Source: Verrucomicrobiota bacterium (lineage in GTDB: Bacteria; Verrucomicrobiota; Verrucomicrobiia; Chthoniobacterales; UBA10450). Taken from it: a stretch of 17,596 nucleotides of DNA. The position numbers and the translations under genes are program-made. Positions 1 to 5,712 of the stretch are shown here, in pieces (position 1 is the first letter of the stretch; each line of letters starts with the position of its first letter). The notes below the pieces were generated by a model that saw only the letters and a program-made list of their open reading frames with translations, had not been told where the DNA came from and made no database searches. The stretch is from positions 1 through 17,596 of the forward strand of contig QHNB01000219.1 of the NCBI GenBank assembly GCA_003217965.1, read 5' to 3'.

Positions 1-2
1 TC

Positions 3-443
3 CGATCCATCGCCGATCTTTCGAACCGGTGGCGCAGCCGCTTCTCGCGCTCGAAGGGATTATCTGAGCATCTCCAACTCGGCGCGCGCGGCGAAAAACT
101 CGCCGCCGAATTTCTCAAGGGCCACGGCTACAAGATCCTCTATCGAAACTTTCGGGCACGGCGCGGTGGGGAAGTTGATCTTGTTTGTCGCGATAACGAC
201 ACGCTCGTTTTTGTCGAGGTGAAAACCCGCAGCGGCACCAATTTCGGCCGGCCGTTCGAAGCGATCAATATGGCCAAACGCAAACTGATCTCGCGTGGGG
301 CCCTCGCCTGGCTGCAGCTGCTCGATAACCCGGACATTTTGTTCCGGTTCGATGTGGTCGAGATTGTATTTGCCGGCAACGGGAAGCCGCACATCGAATT
401 ACTGCGCGACGCCTTCAAGCTTCGGGCGCCCTACATTTATTAG
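3..443 (+). CDS. YraN/UPF0102 family nuclease-fold protein, 5' end outside window
   Basis: The frame is open from the left edge to TAG at 441-443 and contains no ATG, GTG or TTG before residue 73 of the visible part, so the true start lies upstream. The visible 146 residues show the UPF0102/YraN pattern: GARGEKLAAEFL, then GYKILYRNFR, GGEVDLV and VFVEVKTR, followed by a conserved Lys in the AKRKL helix. GE, D and E-x-K match the catalytic set of a PD-(D/E)xK nuclease fold. The family is Holliday-junction-resolvase-like by fold, but its cellular role is poorly defined. The leading segment (RSIADLSNRW and on) is longer than usual for a family of roughly 120 residues. It may be a lineage-specific N-terminal extension. 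The gene ends 2 bases from the convergent rsmE stop. The family call is firm; the function is not. Confidence 0.88.
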   Translation, partial: RSIADLSNRWRSRFSRSKGLSEHLQLGARGEKLAAEFLKGHGYKILYRNFRARRGGEVDLVCRDNDTLVFVEVKTRSGTNFGRPFEAINMAKRKLISRGALAWLQLLDNPDILFRFDVVEIVFAGNGKPHIELLRDAFKLRAPYIY

Positions 444-445
444 CA

Positions 446-1192
446 TTAAATTAGCAGTTCATACGAAAGTATGCTGAGGCAATAAATCGCGGCCGTTTCC
501 ACTCGAAGAATAATTGGTCCTAAAGTGATTGGGCGGCAGCCATGACTTCGCGCCAGGTTCAACTCAGCCGGTGTAAAGTCGCCTTCTGGGCCGATACACA
601 TCAGGACGCTCTCCGGACGTTTGCCGTGTTCGCCCTGGTACTCCGCCAGCACCCTTTTCAGGTGGACCGCATCCGATTGTAAGGAACCGATCAGTTGAAG
701 ATGGTGTGGCGCGAGGCCGCCAAAAAAATCACGTGCCTTTTTTGGTGGATGCACGTGAGGTAACCAATTTTGTCCGGATTGCTTAGCTGCTTCGATGGCA
801 ATCTGTTGCCATTTTTGTTGCTTTTGCACGGCTGCTTCATCGCTAAGACTGACAATTGTGCGATCAGAGAGAAGCGGCGCGATTTCGCTGGCCCCAATCT
901 CGACTGCTTTTTGGACAATCAGGTCCATGTTCTTCCCTTTTGGAATGGCCTGGGCCAAGGTGATGCGACAGCGCAAAGGGGGCGTTCGCGCTTCGTCCAG
1001 TTTGCGCAATTGAATTCGATCGCGCTCCAACGACACAATCTCGGCTGTAATTTCGTGGCCGCGTCCGTTGAAGACGGCAATTCGATTACCCTGTTGCAGA
1101 CGCAGCACGTGACGAGCGTGATGCGCTTCGGCTCCGACGAGCGAGAGAGCATCGCGATTCCAGTTTTCCGGCGCGATATAGAAACGTTGCAC
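446..1192 (-). CDS. rsmE: 16S rRNA (uracil1498-N3)-methyltransferase RsmE
   Basis: This 248-residue protein should methylate N3 of U1498 in 16S rRNA using S-adenosylmethionine, a cytosolic ribosome-maturation step. It has the N-terminal PUA-like part (AHHARHVLR near residues 23-31), the KAVEIGASEIAPL segment (95-107), and the SPOUT trefoil-knot signatures CIGPEGDFTPAE (199-210) and LGPIILRVETAA (224-235). The last motif is usually LGxRILRTETA, so Pro-Ile replaces the customary residues at two positions. Length is normal for the family. The start is GTG, chosen because MQRFYI matches the usual N-terminus; no Shine-Dalgarno sequence precedes it. It lies 63 bases downstream of dnaJ on the same strand and is probably the last gene of that transcript. 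A dnaJ-rsmE neighbourhood is common in bacteria. Confidence 0.94.
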   Translation of the reverse strand: MQRFYIAPENWNRDALSLVGAEAHHARHVLRLQQGNRIAVFNGRGHEITAEIVSLERDRIQLRKLDEARTPPLRCRITLAQAIPKGKNMDLIVQKAVEIGASEIAPLLSDRTIVSLSDEAAVQKQQKWQQIAIEAAKQSGQNWLPHVHPPKKARDFFGGLAPHHLQLIGSLQSDAVHLKRVLAEYQGEHGKRPESVLMCIGPEGDFTPAELNLARSHGCRPITLGPIILRVETAAIYCLSILSYELLI

Positions 1193-1255
1193 GCTAAATT
1201 ATCAGCGAGTGCGGCAACCGCGTCACTTACGGAGAAGACGAGTTCGGCCGCCGAC

Positions 1256-2398
1256 CTAGCGGAAAAACTCTTTCGCGCGGTTGAAAAAGCTTCGGTACAA
1301 CGGCGTATTCCTTTCGTCGCACAGCGCTGAAAACTCTTCCAGCTTCTTGCGCTGTTCCGCGCTTAATTGAGTTGGAACTTCCACGATCACTCGGGCGAGC
1401 AAATCACCCCGGCCGCGTCCATCGATACTGGCAATGCCTTTGCCCCGTAGTTTGAACACCTGACCGCTTTGTGTCCCCGCAGGTACTCTCACGTTGGCTC
1501 GGCCATCGAGGGTCGGCACTGGCATTTCGCCGCCCAGTGCGGCCAAAGTGAAGGGGATCGGCACTTCACAATACAGATCATCTTCATCACGTTGAAATAC
1601 GTGATGCTCTTTGATGTGAACGACGACATAGAGATCTCCCGCCGGTCCGCCTCGAATGCCGGCCTCACCATTTCGGGCCGAGCGCAGCCGGGAACCGTTA
1701 GCGATGCCCGCCGGAATCTTTATCTTTATTCGGCTCGTTTTTTCGAGACGTCCTTCGCCATGGCATTGGCGGCACGGCTTTTCCAGAATTTGCCCCGCCC
1801 CACGGCACCGTGGACAGGTCTGCGAGACCTGGAAAAATCCGCGCGCGCTGATTACCTGGCCGCGACCGCCGCAGGTTGGGCAATTGATGGAGCGCGAACC
1901 TGGCTCCGCTCCGCTTCCGTGACACTTGTCGCAAGCGTCGAGTTTTTGCACTTCAATTTCTTTTTCGGCACCGAATGCGGCCTCCTCTAAGGTGATCTGC
2001 ATGTCATAGCGCAAATCCGAACCGCGGTGTCGCTCTTCGGCACGTTCCGCGCCACCGCCGAAAAAGGTCTCGAAAATCCCGCCTCCACCGACACCTCCGC
2101 CGAATACTTCGCGAAAAATATCGAATGGATCGTGAAACCCGCGACTGCCGAAGCCGCCGCCGCCCTGGGCAAATGCAGCATGCCCAAATCGGTCGTAGGC
2201 CGAGCGCTTCTCCGGATCGATCAGAATATCGTAAGCTTCTCCGATTTCTTTGAATTTCTCCTCCGCGTGCTGATCGCCCGGATTTTTGTCCGGATGATAT
2301 TTGACTGCGAGTTTGCGATAGGCGCGTTTGATTTCGTCGGCACTGGCCGAGCGGGAAACCTCTAGTACTTCGTAATAGTCGCGTTTGGTCGTCGGCAT
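1256..2398 (-). CDS. dnaJ: Chaperone protein DnaJ (Hsp40)
   Basis: This is a full-length 380-residue type I Hsp40, the cytosolic co-chaperone that delivers unfolded clients to DnaK and stimulates its ATPase. The J domain carries HPD at residues 35-37. A Gly/Phe-rich linker spans roughly 76-116. The zinc domain has four Cys pairs at 156/159, 173/176, 195/198 and 209/212 (CDKCHGSG, CPTCGGRG, CPRCRGAG, CRQCHGEG), and the C-terminal client-binding region follows. The ATG has a short AGG just upstream (TCAGGTAATG), one of the few Shine-Dalgarno-like signals in this window. grpE lies 71 bases upstream and rsmE 63 bases downstream. dnaK is not in the window. No CIRCE element was seen before dnaJ, grpE or the start of the operon. 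Confidence 0.97.
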   Translation of the reverse strand: MPTTKRDYYEVLEVSRSASADEIKRAYRKLAVKYHPDKNPGDQHAEEKFKEIGEAYDILIDPEKRSAYDRFGHAAFAQGGGGFGSRGFHDPFDIFREVFGGGVGGGGIFETFFGGGAERAEERHRGSDLRYDMQITLEEAAFGAEKEIEVQKLDACDKCHGSGAEPGSRSINCPTCGGRGQVISARGFFQVSQTCPRCRGAGQILEKPCRQCHGEGRLEKTSRIKIKIPAGIANGSRLRSARNGEAGIRGGPAGDLYVVVHIKEHHVFQRDEDDLYCEVPIPFTLAALGGEMPVPTLDGRANVRVPAGTQSGQVFKLRGKGIASIDGRGRGDLLARVIVEVPTQLSAEQRKKLEEFSALCDERNTPLYRSFFNRAKEFFR

Positions 2399-2469
2399 TA
2401 CCTGACCGCAAATTGCGTAGTTTTTCCCAAATTCAAAGTAATGGCGTCCCTGGTAAGTGGATTGGAATC

Positions 2470-3033
2470 TCAGTCGGCCCGCCCGCTTGAGACCACAACG
2501 GTGGCCGGACGCAGCAATCGATCTTTCAAACGATAACCTCGACGCGTTTGGCGAATGACCTTGCCTTCAGCAACCTCATCACTTGGCTCGTGCGCAATCG
2601 CTTCATGCAGGTTTGGATCAAACTTATGGCCGACAGCATCAATAGGCCGCAGGCCATTCTCACTCAGAAAATCGCTCAACTGCTTCAAGACCATGCTCAT
2701 CCCGGAAAAGACAGGGGAGTCCTCCCCTTCACCGCGAGCAGCGGAAAGCCCCAGCTCAAAATTATCGACAATCGGCAGGAGCCGCTCGAGCAACGAGCTG
2801 TTCGCATATTTGATCGCATCATCGCGCTCGCGCGCGCAACGCTTTTTGTAATTCTCGAAATCAGCCTGAGTGCGCAGTGCCAAATCGCGGAAGCGATCGA
2901 GATCGGATTGGAGACTTGCAACTGCATCATCCGTTCCTTCAGCATCTAGCGTCGCACCCGCCGGTTTGTCCTCCAGTGTGACCGGTGGCGGAATCTTATC
3001 TTCTTCCCGTGGTTCTGGGCCGGTTTTCTTCAT
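2470..3033 (-). CDS. grpE: Nucleotide exchange factor GrpE
   Basis: A 187-residue GrpE, which releases ADP from DnaK to reset the Hsp70 cycle. The first 40 or so residues are acidic, Pro-rich and probably disordered. The long dimerising helix follows (SLQSDLDRFRDLALRTQADF onward), and then the beta-domain signature GHKFDPNLHEA, GKVIRQTRRGYRLKDRLLRPA and VVV. Length and motif order are normal. The ATG overlaps the stop of the upstream PP2C phosphatase gene as ATGA. No Shine-Dalgarno sequence is visible, so translation may depend on coupling to the phosphatase gene. dnaJ follows on the same strand. Having a partner-switch phosphatase directly ahead of grpE is the unusual part. Confidence 0.96.
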   Translation of the reverse strand: MKKTGPEPREEDKIPPPVTLEDKPAGATLDAEGTDDAVASLQSDLDRFRDLALRTQADFENYKKRCARERDDAIKYANSSLLERLLPIVDNFELGLSAARGEGEDSPVFSGMSMVLKQLSDFLSENGLRPIDAVGHKFDPNLHEAIAHEPSDEVAEGKVIRQTRRGYRLKDRLLRPATVVVSSGRAD

Positions 3034-4466
3034 GTTTTGCGAATGGCAATCACCGTAACGTCGTCGTTCTGCGGCTGCGCGCCTACGAAATTGCGCAAGT
3101 CATCGATCAACCGCCTGACAATGCCCGACGCGCCACTGGCCGCGCTTTCGCGAATGGATTGACTGAGGCGCTCGACCCCGAACTCATCGCCTTTGGCGTC
3201 CAACGCTTCTGTCACCCCATCGGTGTAGAGGACGAGGCAATCATCGCGCTCAAGCGTGAGGGCAAAATCGTTAGTGATCCTATCGAATACACTACCGCTG
3301 TCAATGCCCAGGACCATGCCGGGCGGCTTGACTTTTTCGATGCATCCCTTCGCGTGGCGATAGAGGAGTGGCGCATCATGCCCGGCCCGGACGATCGTAA
3401 CCGAGCCGGCCTGATGATCGAGTACCAGGTAAGCCAGGCTGATAAACATGTCCTCCTTAATGTCGGGATAGAGCTGACGGTTAACCGAACGCAACACCGC
3501 GGCAGGGGAGGGATTGTGCGGCGCTTGACTGCGCAAGACACTCCGGGAAATCGCCATGATGAGCGAGGCCGGGACGCCTTTGCCCGAAACATCTGCGATG
3601 GCTACCCCAAGGCGATGCTCATCGACTTCGATGTAATCGAAATAATCGCCGCTGACCTGGCGAGCAGGAAGATTAGTGCCGGCGATCTCAAACCCGGGAA
3701 CAACGGGCGATTGATCTGGGAGCAAACTGCGCTGGATCTCCCGTGCAATCTCCAGATCATGATCGAGACGTTTTTTCTCGTTGGCTTCGGAATAGATGAT
3801 GGCGTTGTAAAGCGCGAAAGCGGATTGTTCCGCGATCGATTTGAAGACGACGAAATCACTTTGGGAAAATGGCGCGCCGGTGGGGCCATTACCAAGCGCG
3901 AGCACCCCCATGTTTAGTTTGCCGTAAAGCAATGGCGTCGCCATTACCGAGGCGGTTCCAAGAGCTGTCTCACGTAAAGAGGCGAGGTCGGGTGCTTCCC
4001 GAATATCGGCAAGACAGATTGGTTGAGCGCTCGCCCAAACCGTACCGAGAAGACCTTCACCCCGTGGAATGAATTGTGTTCGCAGAAATCCATCCAAGGC
4101 GAGCGGCATCGTCGCCGCCTGACGCAAAATATGAGCCGGAACCGAGACAAGTGGGGGACAACCTTTGGAAAGGAAAACCGGTAGCAATTTATTGCCGGTG
4201 CGATCAGCGAGATAAAGCGCGCCGCCATGCGCATCCAGAATACGGGTAGCCCCTTCGACGATGAGGCGATGCAAATCGTGCGGCTTGATCGTCTCTCGGA
4301 ATGCCTCTCCGAGACCGTGCAAAAAGTCGAAGACAAGCGTTTCTTCTACTTGAATTTCCTCCTTCGAGCGCTCCAGCGCGCGTACTTTATGCGCTTGCCG
4401 GACGGCGGTGAAGAGCCAGCCGCCAATCGCGATGGCTAGCAACGCCAAGAGAACAGTCGCCCACAT
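3030..4466 (-). CDS. Membrane GAF-domain SpoIIE/RsbU-type PP2C serine phosphatase
   Basis: This 478-residue protein begins with one hydrophobic segment (residues 2-20), then a short basic coiled-coil region (24-50), a GAF-like sensory domain (about 55-225), a linker helix (228-250) and a SpoIIE-type PP2C domain (about 255-478). Metal-ligand motifs are intact: SGDYFD (D274), ADVSGKG (D292), LYTDGVTEA (D416) and QNDDVTVIAIR (D468/D469). AGHDAPLLYR is also typical. Such phosphatases dephosphorylate a Ser/Thr on STAS antagonist proteins and so switch sigma-factor or effector release. The gene directly upstream encodes a STAS protein, the likely substrate (inference). The gene starts 15 bases after that STAS gene and overlaps grpE by 4 bases. 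What the GAF-like domain senses cannot be read from the sequence. Confidence 0.92.
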   Translation of the reverse strand: MWATVLLALLAIAIGGWLFTAVRQAHKVRALERSKEEIQVEETLVFDFLHGLGEAFRETIKPHDLHRLIVEGATRILDAHGGALYLADRTGNKLLPVFLSKGCPPLVSVPAHILRQAATMPLALDGFLRTQFIPRGEGLLGTVWASAQPICLADIREAPDLASLRETALGTASVMATPLLYGKLNMGVLALGNGPTGAPFSQSDFVVFKSIAEQSAFALYNAIIYSEANEKKRLDHDLEIAREIQRSLLPDQSPVVPGFEIAGTNLPARQVSGDYFDYIEVDEHRLGVAIADVSGKGVPASLIMAISRSVLRSQAPHNPSPAAVLRSVNRQLYPDIKEDMFISLAYLVLDHQAGSVTIVRAGHDAPLLYRHAKGCIEKVKPPGMVLGIDSGSVFDRITNDFALTLERDDCLVLYTDGVTEALDAKGDEFGVERLSQSIRESAASGASGIVRRLIDDLRNFVGAQPQNDDVTVIAIRKT

Positions 4467-4481
4467 GAGATACGGGCCAAC

Positions 4482-4991
4482 TTACTTCGTCGTCGCTTTT
4501 TGTTGAAGGTCTTGCTTCAGGTATTCGAGAACGTCTTTGAAGCGGGGATAATTTTCTGGCTCCACCTCGCATAAGGCTTCGTGAGCTGCGAGCATTTCCT
4601 TGGCCTGCTCCCGCTTGCGCTCACCGGCATCGGTCGCTGCCGCCTCCAGCGCCGAACATTGTGGCGCTGTACTCCCGTTCGTCGATATCTGAAATAGCTG
4701 GTCCAGGCCAAGCCCCGAGAGCAATTCTCGGCTCCGTTGCCCACAGTGGACCACACGCAAATGTCCCTGGCCTAACTCCCTCAATCGGAGTGCGACTCCT
4801 GCCATCGTTCCCATGAAGGTGGAGTCCATCATTGCGCAGTTATTAAGATCGATAACAAATTCGCGATAACCGCGGTCGACCATCGCTCGTGCAAATTCCT
4901 TCAAATTCCCGCTGTTTAGAAAACTCCCTTTGCCTTCCACCCGCACCCAAACGGCAGGGCCGCTCACGCCAACCTGAATTGAGGATTCCAC
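4482..4991 (-). CDS. STAS-domain anti-sigma-factor antagonist with helical C-terminal extension
   Basis: The 169-residue protein has a STAS domain over residues 5-105. The phospho-acceptor region reads FVIDLNNCAMMDSTFMG, in which S57 aligns with the regulatory serine of SpoIIAA (MDSSGLG). The second serine of that motif is Thr here, and GLG is FMG. Established family role: in dephosphorylated form, STAS antagonists bind an RsbW/SpoIIAB-like kinase and free its partner. A helical tail of about 55 residues (115-169) goes beyond the roughly 110 residues of a minimal antagonist. The start is GTG at 4991, downstream of a good sigma70-like promoter. The PP2C phosphatase gene follows after 15 bases, giving a substrate-phosphatase pair. 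No cognate kinase gene is present in the window. Confidence 0.88.
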   Translation of the reverse strand: MESSIQVGVSGPAVWVRVEGKGSFLNSGNLKEFARAMVDRGYREFVIDLNNCAMMDSTFMGTMAGVALRLRELGQGHLRVVHCGQRSRELLSGLGLDQLFQISTNGSTAPQCSALEAAATDAGERKREQAKEMLAAHEALCEVEPENYPRFKDVLEYLKQDLQQKATTK

Positions 4992-5004
4992 AGCTAACTA
5001 AAAA

Positions 5005-5033
5005 AAGATACCGTTTGGGGTTTCGCTCGTCAA
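5005..5033 (-). promoter_or_regulatory. Candidate sigma70-type promoter of the STAS-PP2C-grpE-dnaJ-rsmE operon
   Basis: On the minus strand, TTGACG (5028-5033, 5 of 6 to consensus) and TATCTT (5005-5010, 4 of 6) are separated by exactly 17 bases. The -10 box ends 13 bases before the GTG at 4991, so the leader would be only about 6-8 nucleotides. No CIRCE repeat or other obvious heat-shock operator is seen here. The call is pattern-based only. Confidence 0.5.
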
Positions 5034-5038
5034 ACGAC

Positions 5039-5626
5039 CTAATCCCATAGAAAAGAGCGTTTCTCGGCCACAATCCGGCCGTGTTCAATAAGTAAACAAC
5101 GCCAGGCCAGCACCTTCCCGTCGTCAAAAAACTCGTCGCCGACTACGCGGAACTCGCTCCGGTTCGTTCCATGGATGTCCCGATAGGCGACTTCCTTTGC
5201 CTGCGTCTGAGCGCGCAGTTTTTCCTGCTTGTACTCGAAGCGAACCGTCACATCCGCGGGACGTTTGGCCCGCCAGAAGAAATCGAAGTACTGGCCGTGA
5301 CGTTGGCGTTGATCGGCGCCCGTGACTGCACCGAAGACGCGGTATGATTTTTCAAAATTCAAAGACGCCTCTTGCACTGCCAATTTTGAAGAAGAAGAGG
5401 CGAACTTCCCCTTGGCTGCGTTTTGCAGATCAGACGCGTTCTTACCCTTTGTATGCGGTGCCGCCGCCTGATCAGAGAGCGTGTAAATCTTCGTCTTCCG
5501 AAACGAAAAATCGGGATCGAGCGCGACAGGCACGGAAGAGACATTGGGCACGATTCTCGGGTCATTGACCGCGGCGCAAAGACAGCTGGCGCTGACCAGG
5601 AGCATAATTGCGCAGGTAAATCGCAT
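5039..5626 (-). CDS. Secreted hypothetical protein, 195 residues
   Basis: I do not recognise this family. The open frame extends upstream to 5830, but ATG at 5624-5626 is chosen because it begins a clean Sec signal peptide (MRFTCAIMLLVSASCLCAA, likely cleaved near residue 19-20) and because the longer form would overlap the divergent ligase gene and encode an Arg-rich, non-native-looking N-terminus. The mature part starts with NDPRIVPNVSSVPVALDPDF. A charged, Ser/Lys-rich stretch follows, and then a region with many aromatic and beta-type residues (QYFDFFWRAKRPADVTVRFEY, GDEFFDDGKVLAWRCLL) ending in SFLWD. No catalytic motif or transmembrane segment is seen after the signal. It sits upstream of, and on the same strand as, the STAS operon, but that operon has its own candidate promoter. 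An envelope or periplasmic role is inferred only from the signal peptide. Confidence 0.7.
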   Translation of the reverse strand: MRFTCAIMLLVSASCLCAAVNDPRIVPNVSSVPVALDPDFSFRKTKIYTLSDQAAAPHTKGKNASDLQNAAKGKFASSSSKLAVQEASLNFEKSYRVFGAVTGADQRQRHGQYFDFFWRAKRPADVTVRFEYKQEKLRAQTQAKEVAYRDIHGTNRSEFRVVGDEFFDDGKVLAWRCLLIEHGRIVAEKRSFLWD

Positions 5627-5630
5627 TGCT

Positions 5631-5661
5631 CTTATAAGACGAGACCATCGGGTCCTGTCAA
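5631..5661 (-). promoter_or_regulatory. Candidate promoter of the secreted hypothetical gene, possibly leaderless
   Basis: On the minus strand, a perfect TTGACA (5656-5661) precedes TATAAG (5631-5636, 5 of 6) with a slightly long 19-base spacer. The -10 box lies inside the perfect palindrome TCTTATAAGA (5630-5639). Only 4 bases separate it from the ATG at 5626, so transcription would begin at or very near the start codon. If the promoter is real, the mRNA is leaderless. Confidence 0.38.
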
Positions 5662-5712
5662 TGCCGGCAGTGAAAGCCTTTCCGCCCCGACGCTTCAAGC
5701 GTAAATTCCCCA

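Noticed and set aside
770..1330. A 186-codon open frame on + opposite rsmE and the end of dnaJ
   Set aside because: It crosses the gap between two well-identified genes and has no family features.
2985..3917. A 310-codon open frame on + opposite the GAF-PP2C and grpE genes
   Set aside because: The opposite strand encodes a textbook PP2C domain with all metal ligands; this frame shows no recognisable motif.
2399..5038. CIRCE (HrcA) operator before grpE, dnaJ or the STAS gene
   Set aside because: I looked for TTAGCACTC-N9-GAGTGCTAA-like pairs in the gaps 2399-2469 and 4992-5038 and saw none.
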